The notes beneath the pieces are model-generated. The model was not told where the DNA came from, made no database searches, and saw only the letters and a list, made by a program, of their open reading frames with translations. Below, in pieces: positions 19,450 through 32,649 of a stretch of 64,000 bases of DNA. A program made the position numbers and the translations under genes. The stretch is taken from assembly GCA_028752905.1 (NCBI GenBank), contig JAQNBH010000015.1, positions 32,385,529-32,449,528 on the forward strand. The letters run 5' to 3'. The number at the start of each line of letters is the position of its first letter. Within the stretch, counting starts at the first letter, position 1. Source of the stretch: Cladorhizidae sp. MBARI D1340-BT2 (Eukaryota > Porifera > Demospongiae > Poecilosclerida > Cladorhizidae).

Positions 19450-21960
19450 GAATTCTAGTGGTACAAAGAATGTGAATTTATCAATGTGGAACGACAAACA
19501 TTTGGGTCATTAGCTATTAGAATAATGAATGCTAGATATTTTTTAAGCAGTTTCTCTCATTAATAGATAAATATATTGTTGATAATAAATAAATAATCTA
19601 TTATGGATTAATAAATAGGAATAAATAATAACTTACAAAAACAAAATAAAAATTGTCACTGCTATTGAATCGACCAGCTGGAACTGTAGTAACTTGGTTA
19701 GTTACCACTACGAGTCAGTGTACTCTCAAGTTCAAGTTATAAATGTTTACTCTTGCAAGACAATTCAGATACAATACAGAGACTGACTAAACATCATTTC
19801 ATTACAATGCACTATATAAGAACAGACAAAAGCGCCAGAGCGGCGCTAGCCGGCTCAGTCAGGTGATACACAACCACAAGTATGCATATAATCAATATAC
19901 TATACTAAGAACCAACTAACACAGCTGCAATGTTCCCACACTGGATATATAGCAACACAGATATTTTTAATAATAATCTCATTTCAAATTCCTACTTAAG
20001 AATATTGTAGACTAACCAATTAGAAATATTTCCTCTGCCAAATAGTCTGGCAGAGTCACACATCCAATGTACGAGTGGGGCTGTGGTCTGGTAAATCACC
20101 TAAGAATATCATGCTGCCAACACTTAGTGGCCCTCCAGCTTACCTGGAATTTCATTTGGATGTGCATAAACTGCTCACATTTAATTAGTGCATTTCTGCC
20201 TCCACCTGCCTAGATCGCTGCTCCCTAACTTGGAATATGATGCATTCAACCACCCAAGCTCTGCAACAACATCTAGGTTTTAGCTTCACGCTACAGTTTT
20301 ACTTGTATATAGCTACATCCCATGACAAATGATGTGACAAGAAACAGGCAATCAGGAGAACAGTTATGAAGGACAGCAACATTAACGAGTTATTGAAAAT
20401 AATTGACAAGGATGCCATTGGAGTGAGTTAGACAACTTGTTTAAGGAATACCAGTCTATCAGTCAGAACTGCTTTTCAGTATATCTTCGTTATATTACTT
20501 TAAGAAAGAAAATATCCGACAACATTGTCCATACAATCCAAGTTATTCCACAATTTAGTCATCAGAATCAGAGACTGGAACTTTGCTGCTCTGTACACAC
20601 CTGTTCCAATTTGTTGGTTCCTATGTTATGTAGTTAGCTTTGTAGACAAGCTGATGGATATCATTAATTTGCAACTTCACTTCTTATCTCTGTGCTACAG
20701 TGCCCTTGTATGTCACACACATAACAAGGCAAGCCCATAGGGATGAAGTTATGAACCTATAAATATAGATTATTCTGCAAAAGCTTTAGTTAACTAGGTC
20801 ACAAATATTGCAGCGATTTATTGTCACGTTGTTCTCTTACTTAGTCTTTCATTATAGATTGTCAATGGATGAATTACCACTGATGTCTTATCAGTTGACA
20901 GTAGCACTTCAAAAGGCTATATACCAGGAGAAAATAGGCAGAGTACATGCTCTTAGAATACCAAAGATATCCCTTCCAGCCTCCAAAATGTTCTCTTGCT
21001 CAAGTTTCATCTGTGTGTAACTGAGCTTAATAGTAGCATTATTTCTATATAACTCTGCAGCTATCAGTCTAACTTCCTCCTGATCCACAACCATAGGGCT
21101 AGAAGTCTCTGCCATGCTCACATTGCTGAAAAGTAATTATTGCGAGTTTTAGTGCATGGTCATTTGATTGGACTATAATATTTTAATAGTGTTAACAAAT
21201 GTTTCAGCAGATCACCTCTCCACAATTAGCATGTGGGGTTGTTGCTGCACCAGACTAGTCACCAAGTACATGTTCTCAAAAAATGGATAGATCTGCATGA
21301 AATTATATGAAGAATAGGTCCGGGACAAGAACAAATCCATTAAAGGTTAGTGGTCTTCCACATTACTCGAAACCATCATTGCTTGAAAGGGCAAGGCACT
21401 TAACATCGTCAGCTACAAATATACTAGTGCATGCATATTTTACATTGGAAAAATAGCACACAAATATTCACCATGTCAACATTACCATTGAGCTACATTA
21501 TAGCTTCCTTAATGCAGTTTGCTAGCGAGGGTGACCCCAAGAGCCACTTGCCTTATTCATGATTATGAAAGAAATAATTATTATTGGGAGCTGCATACCT
21601 AGCTATTAATCTGGCAGAGCATCTTTTCTTCATATTTCATTATATTCTCAGTGTAGTGGCACTCTCTATAATTATTATATTATATGCTCCTATTGGGGAG
21701 TGTAGTGGCACTCTCTATTATTATATTATATGCTCCTATTGGGGAGATTTTTTTTTTACAAGCTGTAGTTTTGAAAACATGCAAAATTTGATGCTTTGAG
21801 CCTGGGTAGATGTAGTAACTGCCATTGAGCACAATTAAAATTACACTTGATTTTTTATTATGACAACGATAATGATAGGAGAAATGTCACAATTTTTCAA
21901 CACAGATTCATGGTGACATTTCACCACATTGATGCCTAGAGCAGCGATAAAAGAAGCCGC
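19450..21960. other. Intergenic stretch without a recognised gene
   Basis: AT-rich sequence with no family similarity that I can see. Within it, 21654-21745 is a tandem duplication of about 50 bp (GTGTAGTGGCACTCTCTAT...ATTGGGGA, twice). The best open frame, on - at 21121-20909, begins MSMAETSSPMVVDQEEVRLI and is helical and polar; it is unassigned. Confidence 0.5.
20909..21121 (-). CDS. Small hypothetical open frame
   Basis: A 70-residue frame beginning MSMAETSSPMVVDQEEVRLI on -. Composition (acidic and helical, e.g. QMKLEQENILEAGRDIFGI) is more protein-like than neighbouring chance frames, but it ends in a hydrophobic stretch and has no recognisable domain, partner exon or conserved copy in the window. 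It may be an exon fragment. Confidence 0.2.
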   Translation of the reverse strand: MSMAETSSPMVVDQEEVRLIAAELYRNNATIKLSYTQMKLEQENILEAGRDIFGILRACTLPIFSWYIAF

Positions 21961-22949
21961 CATCTGGCAGCAATTTAACCATAGAAAGCATATGATATGC
22001 AGCCAATGGTCAATTAGTTCTTACTGCTTTTCTTTTCGGAAGAATATATAGACACGCTGTCAGTAATGGTTTTGTTGAAAGATTTCATCAAGTGGTGGAA
22101 GGAAAATACTCGGACACTTCTTCTCAACCTTCTTCCTCAGCAGCATCAAGACTGTATTTTCATTTTTTCTGCTCATTCAAGTTGATGCTAGTTCTAATTG
22201 CAAACCAAACCCTCATGCATCTGCCTCTCTTCTCTCCTGTCAAGTGTTTTAGATTAGGAATATTAAAGATAGAAAGAATGGTAATAAACCGTAATGGTAA
22301 CATTATTTTTCACTCTCTCTCACTCTTTCTCTCGCACACACACAACCATGCACGCACACACATACAAACACCCACACATTTCTCCTCTTCATACAGTGCA
22401 GGTTGCTGTCATCATTTACAGAAATATAAAGCCCAACTGAGCATTCATGGCAAATTACTGGGTCAGTAGAGTCTGAACAGAGGCCTGCTTGCTGTTTTAA
22501 GGATTCCCAGTGAAATGAAAATGTATTCATTCTAAAATCTGCTATTTCTGTTCAGATTTCAGATAAGTATTTTCAGATATTAATAGTTGTGTCTTCCAGA
22601 GTGACCCCACTACTGCATATTGAACCATGTTAGGTTCTTTATAAGCCGAGTTCTGTTTTCTGCATAAGCAGCTTCAAAAGACGCTTGCCTATGCAAACAG
22701 TCCTTCCTTGCAGCTAAGTGTTTTCATATATTTAATATATTTAAGACAGGAGTGCCCTTCCTATTTTTCACTGGTGAATGTAGTGAATACATAGCTACAT
22801 AGAAACATACATAGATATTTTATTCCCAAAAATTATATATCCACACAAGCAAACATAAATAAACAAATAAATTAGGCCAAGAGTTGACATTATAACTTTC
22901 ATGAGATTTAAATATTAGCTGGTGACAAATACAACTTTCTATCAATTGG

Positions 22950-24180
22950 AGGAACCAATTTACAGTGGTTAGCCCAGTTGAAATGTGATCCTCTAATGCA
23001 CTGAAACACTGAACAGAGAAAAGAGTAAGTTAGTCTGCAGCAGAACCAATACATTGTGGTACTGTAGGAATGGTCCAATTTTGTTGTCAGCTCTGTTAGC
23101 GAGAGAATGAATGGGGTGAATGAAGCATATTCTATCTGCCTTACTCGGTGTTCGTTAGCCCTTTTCTTGATTTTTTCGTGCTTTCTCTAATAGGTAGAGA
23201 GGGTGCCATTTCTTTATAAGCGGATTAAAAAGACGAATATTGAGGATTTTTTTCTCCATCTCCCACCCCAAAATTCATTAACCGCAATGTCCAATCATGT
23301 GACATCCTCTACATTCCCTGTGGAATTTTCACCAGTAAGTGGCTGTAATCCTGACATGTCATTACATACCTCTAAAAATTGATTAGCCTTATTTCTTTAA
23401 AAGCCTCCTCTTGGGAATGACATTGCATGTTCAACTGAGAAGCATGCTCCACAGTCACTGAACCAGAATGATAGTAAATAGGATGTGAAGAACAATCACA
23501 TCTCAGGGCAAGTGCATCATCATCTAGTGGTGTGGTTTTCACTCTGACTTTATCCTCACATCCATCCAAACAAATGCTTTGAGAGCAGCTTCACGGTTTT
23601 CTTCTTTTGTAGTAAGCCAGGTTTGGGAAGTAGCCATAGTCAGGATCTAAACTGTAGATCTTTTACCCACAAGTTATGAAGAAGTTCTAATTTTCCAATC
23701 CCTGTTACATTGTCAGCATATCATATTTGGCAGACATTTGTATTGTCCAGATTTTTTATGAGAAGGAAAGTAGCAATAGTATAAACAGGCATGATAAGAA
23801 GGTCACTTGTTTAGTCCACTCTGTGGAGAATAAAACATCCCCATCAAGAAAGAACTCATCTGTTGTCCATAGGTGTTAATAAGAAGTTTTGCTCATAACA
23901 TTTTGTAAATACTACAGAGTATTGCTCCATCCACTAAAAAAAATTGCTTCAGACTCCTTCTGCTCAAATATTATCCTCATAGACTGTAAACCAGCCCCAA
24001 TCTATGCTATTTATCAAACACATAGCTGCACTGTCATCAATACCTTGTCTCCTTTACTTATGGATAAAATGGCTTTGGCAATTATTATACTTGCAAACTC
24101 ACCAAACCCAATGGGACAGATTCCTGGGTTCTTATTAAGTTCACGGTTTCAAAAGCAGGCTCATGCACACAACAAACCAC
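22950..24180 (-). pseudogene. Reverse transcriptase remnant (left arm)
   Basis: On - the region is a heavily decayed counterpart of the right-arm copy at 61360-62300. It keeps SMRIIFEQKESEAI (about 23960), a broken VYTIAT.LLIKNLDNTN block (about 23790-23730) and KEENREAALKAF (about 23600). These match the palm and downstream segments of RVT_1 retroelement proteins. The superfamily cannot be assigned by eye. Confidence 0.6.
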
Positions 24181-24895
24181 ATAACAACTATTTTCAAATT
24201 TATCGCTCCTCCACAGCTAGACAACACTAAATCTGTGGTGTCTTTCAGGGAGTGCTGGAGCAGGTTGCATTATTGTTTTTCATCTGTAGACTTCCCTCTT
24301 TAGTCTCAGCCCAGACTGGTGCAATTGCTAATACTGCTGTGGTTTGCAACTATAGCTTTCTCGCAGCACTAAAGAGTCGAGAGCTCTAGGTATTGGAAAC
24401 CACAACAAAGTAAGTTGTATAGCTAAGCTGTGTGCTTACAAAGTTAGTAGATTTCTTTCTTGTGATCATGCCCAATACAATGCAGTAGTAGTAGCTACAG
24501 ATGAGGTTTATACCTATACCTTTCTGCAGCTATCTCAAGCACTCCATTATATATATATAGTGTGTTATGTTTTAGTGTCCCTTTTAGTGTCCTTTTTAAG
24601 CTTCTTGATCCCAAAGGCAATCTTCAAGATTTATTTAATGGCATACTTTTATGGCACTTCTTCACTTGTAGAAACATGAGCAGAGCAGAACATTTACCTG
24701 AGCCTAAGGCAGTTTCTCAATGGTAGATGACACAGAGCGCTAGCTAGCAATGAAGTCAATAAACAGTTACGATTGATTTTAAATTGAAAACAAATAATTT
24801 ACAATGTGTTATTATCTTACTAGATAGAGCTAAAGTATGAGTAAGCCACTCTTGCCTCTCAAGCATTATAGATAAGATTGATTCCATATTAGTAT

Positions 24896-25255
24896 TATGA
24901 AACCATTTTCCCTGACTCAGACCACACCTCCACTGATGGCCTGACTAAAGGATGAATACAACAGATTTATCTTGAAACACAATATCACATGCACACCATC
25001 ATTGGGCAATAGATTATGTAACCATATTAGGTAGAACTCAAGAATACTCTGTAATCTCATTGGTCATGTTGATATCATTTCCTTATTTAGTCAATTATGT
25101 GCTGGAACCAGCCAGCCCTATAAAAGGGATTGACTGGCTCATATTGACAAGTTTTGTTGGACCTACCTCTACAAGTATTTCATAAGCTACCCTTCAAGCA
25201 CTACATCCACACTCTAATGAGGACAGATCTGCAGTATAAGGTCTTCTTCTTTACA
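24896..25255 (+). repeat. LTR of Gmr1-like element, left-arm copy
   Basis: It aligns along its length with the LTR at 60108-60473 (reverse strand), including CCAGCCAGCCCTATAAAAGG with a TATA box (about 25108-25127) and the end TTACA before TCTGGTGGCAGC. The 5' end is mutated away from TG. A gag region follows directly. Confidence 0.8.
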
Positions 25256-25397
25256 TCTGGTGGCAGCTACAGAAACAACCCTCACCAAAGAGAAGACTGA
25301 TAAAGAGGCCTTTGACACCAGTGCCGAACTTACTCCAGTCTAACTAACCCTTATATTTTCTTTCCTAACAAGGATTTCCCCACCCTATGCCAGCACT

Positions 25398-26300
25398 AAC
25401 CATGACTACCAGAGACACATGAGCTAAAACCAAGAAAGAGATGGCTAGAGGATACATCTTTGCCAGAGTAACTGACCATGATTCTGGACCAATGACCCAA
25501 TCCCTACCAAACATCCAACCCGCGACAAGACTACTACTATCAGCCTAGCCTCTATGGACGACAGCATTTGCCTAATGTATCAGCAGATGCAGTTAGAGAT
25601 CCAAACAAGAGAAGAAAGATTAGCCGAAGTAGCCCATCAAGAGGCCAGAGAGGCAGAATGACTACAAATAGAGAGAGAGAAGAGAAGAGGAAATAATAGA
25701 AAGAGCATCGTAAGCAAGAGAAGGAACTCCATCACCAATTCCTCCAACTCTACCAAAGCATGACCACACTCACCCATGCAGAGACACAGAATACCTCAAA
25801 GATTTCCTCCAATCTGTCCAGGCCCACATGGATGTACACCGAGTGCCAGATAACTGGGCAGCTAGCCTAGCATCTCTGCTCAAAACCAATCTAAGGAAGG
25901 TCTACATGGAACTACATGAAGAAGAGAGGAGGGACTTCTCATTGGTAAGAGAAATCCTGTTCCTTTTTATGATGTTTCCCCAGACACATACAGGAGACAG
26001 TTCTAATCCATCATGCCAGAACCAGGGTCGAGTTATACCACAGACCATCTCTCCTAAGTTCTAAATGTTTTGGCGAGAAGACAAGCAAAGAGAACTTCTT
26101 TGAGATAATAACCACTGAACAAGCCCTAGCCAGAATGCCAGATGTGGGTCAGAAATAGACAACCCTCAAGTGGATGACAGGCAGTGCACATTGCTGACAA
26201 TTAGGCATGATCATGTTAATTAAACACATAGAGAATAAAGACAACCAGCTCATCACTTCAGATAGCACAGATCATCCGTACCGCCAACCTCCAATCTTTC
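25398..26300 (+). pseudogene. gag of Gmr1-like Ty3/gypsy element, left-arm copy
   Basis: After the LTR and leader, the + strand encodes a Gln/Glu/Arg-rich coiled stretch (CLMYQQMQLEIQTREERLAE). Then comes a capsid-like part with YLKDFLQSVQAHMDVHRVPD, then NWAASLASLL, VYMELHEEERRDF and LVREILF. Stops and frameshifts interrupt the frame. The helical pattern of this part resembles the SCAN-related capsid region known from Gmr1-like gag proteins. Integrase and reverse transcriptase are missing; homology with the right arm stops near 26370. Confidence 0.65.
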
Positions 26301-26399
26301 CCTCCACCACACATTCCAACCCACCAAGAGCACCACCCACCACAACCAAACCTGATCATCCTGCCACACAAGATGCTGGACTGTGAACCTGCATGTGTC

Positions 26400-27235
26400 C
26401 ACCATATAACAATGTCTTCTCCTACATGCCAATCTTCAGATCCAATTCCAGGGTGGCACCTACATCTTCTGTGCTTCCATGTCCAACTACTGTGCTAACA
26501 GAACTGTCACTTCTTTGGAGTAAACCTTGCTCCATGTCACATCTTCTGGTAGCCTAAATATCTTTCAGCTGCTCATCAGACAAAGAAGGGACAGAGTCCC
26601 CTGACCTGAAACTGTATGTGCTGTCTTCTCAACACCTACTGTTGCTATACTGGATTTCCAGCTGCTTGAAATACTTCCCTGGCACCTCACTTCAGTCTAC
26701 CCTTGGACTAAGAAACCCTTGATACTTGACTGCCATTTCCAATGAAGGGTGGAAGATTGTGTTCTACAGTGCATGCTCAACATTTAGAGTACAAAGGTTG
26801 TGCTCAACTGTCCAGTTTCTTCCATTTTGGCTCCTTTGACTGAAGGGTAACAGTACTCCAGTACTGCTGATTCATATCCTGGCCCTTCCATAGTGTTCAA
26901 AGGATTCTTGGAACTTAAGGTGCCACTAGCTTCCACAGCCATTTTAGAAAGAGCATGTGAATGAATCACCCTTTCTGCAACCTGTCCAGCTCCTTAGCAT
27001 CTGTTAGCCCAAGCATCTCCACAGACTCATCAGTCTGCATAAGCTGATGAAACTCGTCACCCCTGAATTCCTCTGGTTGAAACCTAACCTTGAGTGCTGT
27101 CACCAGCTCAGTGTAACTGCTATGCTCTTCTGATGTTAACAACTGAAACAACTGTAAGGTAGTCTGAGTGAGATGAACTTGAGTTGATAGCACTTCTGTA
27201 CTTCTGACCAAGACAATAAAGCAGCTCTCTCAAAT
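26400..27235 (-). pseudogene. Ty3/gypsy gag remnant
   Basis: On -, TQTTLQLFQLLTSEEHSSYT is followed by ELVTALKVRFQPEEFRGDEF and a Gln/Met-rich stretch, the typical capsid pattern of gypsy gag (read Y..L..AL..RF.P...R.EF). Downstream on -, to about 26400, decayed sequence may include the following protease region, but no DTG motif is readable. The element is unrelated to the Gmr1-like gag next to it. Confidence 0.55.
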
Positions 27236-27997
27236 CTTTCCAGCTCCTCTTCAGACTGTTTTCCTCGACCTCAATGTCCTTCACTAAAACAAGCTAAAGG
27301 GGGAGCAATCTCTAGCTACAGCTAATGCATTGCCTTGTGCAGCTATCAGTTTAAAATGAGGCTCCAATCAAAATATCATCGAAGTCACAGACTGCATGTG
27401 CCTCACTGGACACTCTTTCACACTCTCCACTTCACCACTCACACACATGAGCTCTTCATCAATTGCCTCAATAGCATTTATGAGCCTCCTGGAGTTGAAA
27501 TTCTAGGTCTTCTAAAGTTCTTCTATCCCATCAGGTTTTGTCGGGTCAGGTCACACTCCTACCTGGTTTACTTCTGTCAACTAGGTCGTTCCCACTACTT
27601 TTACAGGTTGTCCCTGGTTTTACTGTGAAGCTAACAGTACTTTAACCTCCTCGAAGACAAAATCCTGGCACCAACAAGTGATCAACAGCAAATTTTATTG
27701 GCTAGCTAAATTTATTCTGGAATATCCAGAATAGAGGCAGTGTCACCAAGTGTAGCACAAACTCTCTTCTTAACATTATAAATGCTATTCAGTAAGATAT
27801 CTGTCCTGACATTCATTATACTCACATGTTGTTACTATACTAGTAAATTGATAGCTAATGTCTAACAATATTTCACACTAGAATGGACTTCACTACAGAG
27901 CAACTTTCGTCATACAATTTTGATTACCTGAAAAGATACAATCTTGGTATAAATATACACTGGTCCATTCTAGTTAATGCATATATAGCACCCCTAT

Positions 27998-28093
27998 TTT
28001 ATTATTTTATTATTATTATTATTATTGTTGTTGTTGTTGTTGTTATTATTATTATTATTGTTGTTGTTGTTGTTGTTGTTATTGTTATTGTTG

Positions 28094-28139
<46 letters not shown>
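27998..28139. repeat. ATT/GTT trinucleotide microsatellite
   Basis: About 140 bp of mixed ATT and GTT triplets in blocks. It generates long artificial frames of Asn or Ile/Val, which are not genes. Confidence 0.97.
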
Positions 28140-28249
28140 GGACTTTAAATATGACAGTAAAGATGAAGTTAAGAACCAAGTACTGGCCATATTGACAGGC
28201 CAAGAGCTGGTGCAGCTGAAAACTATTCATAGCTAATGACATAAACATG

Positions 28250-31150
28250 GACAGGCTACATGGAAACTACAAACAACCTTGCTATCAGGTTTCACAGGCC
28301 ACACAGATTTTCGCGCTAGCCTACCGACAGTCCGGCTAGTGATCTAGCATCCAACCAACAGGAAATGGAAGGAGAATGGGCCCGGTCACATTAAGCTCAC
28401 GTAAGTGTATACCCTAATGTTGAAGTGCTTTCTATCCTCTCCCGTTCAATTGCTGTTGGAAAGTTGTGACAGAGCTGGAGTGATGACCATTATCATAACC
28501 ACTCACTTTTCCGCTGCCTTGTTAGGTGTGGGCTTCTTGTGAACATTGATTTTCATATCTCTAGTAAGTGTGGGGGCCAAATAATAATGTGTCGTAATCA
28601 TAATATTCAGGTGTAGATATAGCAAAGTGACCCAGAAACTTTTTAGTTACTGGTAGTTTAGTAGTATTACATGCTATACTAGTAGACATCAATATCTAGC
28701 ATAACAACCCCTGGATGGGCATAGGTGGGGCTAGTACTGTAGTCTTGGAACAAAATGAATGCCAAGTTAAGCTGGTCGGAATTCAGAGTTCCATTTTAAT
28801 GTTAAGACTATTCAACATCAATATTCATCACCAGCTATTTTTTTTAAAGCTCACCTGGCTGGCAAGATATGGTAAATGGCCAGTTTGCTGTTATCTTTAT
28901 GCCACTGCCACTGTCTCTTGCCTCGAAATATGTGAACAAAAAGCAAGAACTTCACACACTGTCCTAATAAAGAGCAGCAGCATAACAATAATGGAAGTAG
29001 TAACACATTATACTTATTCTCCCAACTAACCCTCAAAATTGTAGAAGCCCATAGAGTTCGCTAGGTATCTGTAGGGAGGCAAAGGAAGTTTATCTATCAA
29101 TGACTTCACAAAAAGATACTTATCATAACACAGTTCCTTGTATCCTAGCTGCAGTATTTCTGTAATATCGTTAATCCTACATTAATTAGTGAGCTCAATA
29201 GCTTGTAGTACAGCCTTTTTCCCCCTTCAAATGCATGAGCTTTCATGTTAACTAGTTAAGTAGCACTCACCTACCTCACCACAAGTTAGATCCTATATTT
29301 ATTAAAGCGTCGGACATCCTATGTTTTATTTCCAAAAAGTACATTTCCCCCCCCCTTTGTTGCTGTAATTCATAGATGATGTCTGTGTGTGACATGATTT
29401 GTGAAAAAAGGACTACATGTGGTGGAACAATTATCGGAAGTTTTTTGGGGCAATATAATAATCTTTTATGGTTAAAACTTCTTCACTTATCAACCTGTGT
29501 CATGATAAGTCCAGGTGCTACTTCGAAGGATAAAATAAGCCTTTACAGTGAGCTAGGTTGATGCACTTATCCTTCGTGAATGGAGCACTGTTATGATGGC
29601 TTGTTTTGCTCTGCTTTTAAAGTTAGTTTGATTTACAGAAATGACTCATGTGTAAGACATAGCCAGTGCTCTAAATAGATGGTCCAGGAAAGGCCTCGAA
29701 ATACACCACAGTGAGTCACATAATCTAACAAACTCATCAGTATAAGGTTTCACTTTGTAAGTCAATGCTAGAAACCCATTTGAAACAAAATAACTACAGT
29801 AATTAATTGAGTGCTTGTGGAAAGTAACTAATTTTTATCATAACCCAAAGGCAACACAGTTCCAAACTCTCAGGACAAGTTTTTTAGGCATCTTAGGTTC
29901 CAATATCAATAAAATCTCACTTTTTATAAAAACTGCACTTGACTGTTTTTCCTAAATCTCGTCACATATATACAACAATCTCCAGACAGTTCTCTTAATA
30001 GTCCATCCCAGTTGAGTTTTACTGGTATAATAACGATTCAGCAATCCATAACTATAAATATTGCTGTAAAATTGCTTTTTGCGTTAAATATATTTAATTT
30101 GGCTCAAATTTAAAATATTTCAAAAAAAAATTTTTTTTCAGTTTAGTTTATATAAGTGTAACGGATATGCTAAAGCTCACTAGCAAGAACCACAACATCA
30201 TTTAATAGACCGCAATAAATCGAAAAAATTAAATGTCTATGATAGGGAAGTGTAGATAACCACAATGATTAGTTAATGAACTTACAGAAGTAAAGTCATT
30301 CTACATCTTGATGTCCATAATATGGTGTGTGACCATTTCAGTATTATGCATTGTGTCATGACAGCAGCCACGGCATATCTTCCATTTTAGTACGTGCTGA
30401 ACCGGCTCCATCCTCATTAGTTTAATCTGATTACAATCACTGATTGAGGAGGACAGCTAATCTTGAAGGCTAACCTGGGTTGTAGTAAACAATACTGCTG
30501 AACACCATTATTCTTGCTTCTGGGCATGACTGTAAATGTGCAGCTTCTCTCTGCTGTCAAGCGAGGAAGCAATAACTACTTCCTTGATGTATGCTACTGC
30601 TAATGCCCATGAGAGTAGATTGGATCCTCTCTGTCCTCTCTGGTTGTTTTGGACAGGGTATCTATTATCTGAAACATGCAAGGCCATAAAATCGAAGCAA
30701 GGTAGGTCTGAGCCTGAATCATAAAACAGAAGGGGAAGAAAGTTCAAGCAGTTGGCATTTACCATGAAACAAGTCGCTCGTGATGTCAAGAGACATCTGC
30801 GGACATAATAAGCAAATAATTAACCATTAGTGACTATTTATATATTATCACTTAATGCCTTCCATGCCTAGACCACTAGTATCTCCTCTCTTATAGTACT
30901 GTCCTTAGGTCATATGATGAGGCACTACTGACTTTCTTTTCTGGCCTTTGGGTTATAGAGGGTAAGAATGGTTAGTTTATTTTAGTAATCTCTTTCTTTA
31001 CGTGAGGAAATGTTTGCTCGTATGCAGCTTCCCATATTCATAATCTCTTACTGCTCATAAGCTCATGAATGGTTACACAAGCTCAGCAAATCTTCTGGAG
31101 AACTGGTCAACCATTCCCGTAACCTTCGTAATTCTGTAGCGAGGGTAGTG
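28250..31150. other. Stretch without a recognised gene
   Basis: About 2.9 kb of AT-rich DNA. A 104-residue frame at 28715-29029 (+) and a 93-residue frame at 30508-30789 (-) show no family features, splice context or conserved copy. A poly-C run occurs at about 29346-29355. Confidence 0.5.
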
Positions 31151-31326
31151 CTAGTATTTTAAGAATTGGAGACATTTTCACTGGGTCCACTAGAACCCCT
31201 TAACATTAATCAGAGAAACTTGATGGACTTGTGGTATTTCTCCAAATTTAATGTTACTCCAGTTACTATGAGTATGGCAATTCAGATGTTAGGTTGGGGG
31301 TTCTCCAAAGATCTTGATATCATCAA

Positions 31327-31464
31327 TGTTAGGCTCAGCCTAACAAAACACCCAAAACACCCACTCACACATCGGCCCCTCCCCTGAAGGGTTAGAACTG
31401 AACTATGAAATATTAGATTGAACTTCCTAATTGATTGGAATGTGTGTGGTCTATGTTTATTAGC
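31327..31464 (+). repeat. 5' LTR, truncated
   Basis: It matches 34563-34730 of the 3' LTR but lacks a stretch near ATTAAGATGTGTATGGATT and everything after TTTATTA. The internal sequence then begins with GCAGACCTAAGAAG. The loss of the LTR 3' half explains the asymmetry. Confidence 0.75.
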
Positions 31465-31643
31465 AGACCTAAGAAGTATGACTAAATCAGACAGCGCTTC
31501 CCACAGACCAGATCCTAACAGATTCTGAAGGCTACCCCAAGTAGCACTGACCCTGACACATCAGACCGGTATCCCTTCCGAACAGCAAGCTGTATCGACA
31601 TAGACGCTCGAGACCCTCTCAGACCCCCCCACTCATCAGACCA

Positions 31644-32351
31644 TTGCCTTACAACCCCTTCTCAGGTGGGTCAACACCCTTCTGTACCTACATAACACTA
31701 CTATCAAATATGGACACAGAACTTAACCAGTACGCCAAATGGCGCTCAAATGAGCATGATGCAGAAAAGATACCCCTTACCGACCAACCCGAATTCTCAG
31801 CTCCATCCCCACCCCAGGCAGCCGCACCCTATCCGACCCTCCCACCTTCGCTAGATCCTACAATAGCAGCGCTCATGCAGCAGATGCAGACCATGCAAAT
31901 GCAGAGTACCCAGCAATTGGCGATGCAGCAACAAACACTGCAAGCCTTTACTGCTGCAATCAACCGACCAGTAGTGGTTAACTCCATCAAGGCACCCCAT
32001 CTCCCACCTATCCATCTGTCATCTCAACTTGATATGGATCTCCACAGGTTCGAACAACATATGCAAGCCAACTCCATTCCTCAAGAACGATGGTCAGCTG
32101 AACTACGACCCATTCTACGTGGTGATCTCATCCGTATCAGCATAGACCTACCCGAGGACAAGAGATCAGACTACTGCGCCCTGAAGCAGAAGCTCCTGAA
32201 TAGGATGGGTTATAATCGCTCAACTCGCTTCAGCCAATGGCTCGATCTCCCCCACAGCCCTACTGATACCATTGCACAGGTAACTCACCATGCCTCCTGC
32301 CTCCTCAAAACCTGCCTACAAGAGACTGCACATCACTACAACAAGGTATAG
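31644..32351 (+). CDS. gag-like protein of the 31327-34885 LTR element
   Basis: A 235-residue open frame; the Met at 31710 (MDTELNQYAKW) is an alternative start. A Gln/Met-rich coiled stretch (MQQMQTMQMQSTQQLAMQQQ) precedes a capsid-like domain. That domain contains HLPPIHLSSQLDMDLHRFEQ, then RWSAELRPILRGD, DYCALKQKLLNRMGY and CLLKTCLQET, the helix pattern of Ty3/gypsy gag capsids. A stop at 32352 is followed by further gag-like sequence in shifted frames to about 32640. The real gag was probably longer. It would form the particle core and bind element RNA. Confidence 0.65.
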   Translation: MPYNPFSGGSTPFCTYITLLSNMDTELNQYAKWRSNEHDAEKIPLTDQPEFSAPSPPQAAAPYPTLPPSLDPTIAALMQQMQTMQMQSTQQLAMQQQTLQAFTAAINRPVVVNSIKAPHLPPIHLSSQLDMDLHRFEQHMQANSIPQERWSAELRPILRGDLIRISIDLPEDKRSDYCALKQKLLNRMGYNRSTRFSQWLDLPHSPTDTIAQVTHHASCLLKTCLQETAHHYNKV

Positions 32352-32649
32352 ACATACTCACTATAGAAATGATGTTGAACCCTGCAGTAGTTGCTACAGT
32401 CAGATCATCAGACACGGTTGATTTAGAAACATTTATCAATACTGTGGATACACATGTAACCCATGCCCAGAAAGGGCAGAGTTACCTCTGGCAGAATTAC
32501 AGATCTAGGTCATCCCGTTCCCATGGGTTCACCCCTACCCGATTCCATGACCACCCCGCCGACCAACCCTCAGCCACTCTCACTACGCCTCCCACCTCTC
32601 AAAAGACCACTCCCTCAGAATAACAGATCAGACCCAACCCTACTTCCAA

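Larger units (their letters stand above)
21975..26370. repeat. Left arm of large inverted duplication
   Basis: The arm matches the reverse complement of 54885-63390 from its outer end (GCATATgATATGCAGCCAA.. near 21990) to its inner end (CCACCAAGAGCACCACCCA near 26340). It holds a reverse-transcriptase remnant on - followed by an LTR and gag on +. The right arm has the same pieces in mirror order. The left arm lacks both hAT insertions found in the right arm and keeps a ~170-bp block (about 22345-22530) that the right arm lacks. Confidence 0.85.

Noticed and set aside
22022..22530. Open frames over CACACA-rich sequence
   Set aside because: Low-complexity translation; the right-arm counterpart does not keep the frame.
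27994..28248. Long poly-Asn or Ile/Val open frames
   Set aside because: They are translations of the ATT/GTT microsatellite.
28715..29029. 104-residue frame as a gene
   Set aside because: No domain, no splice context, no conserved copy and AT-rich chance composition.
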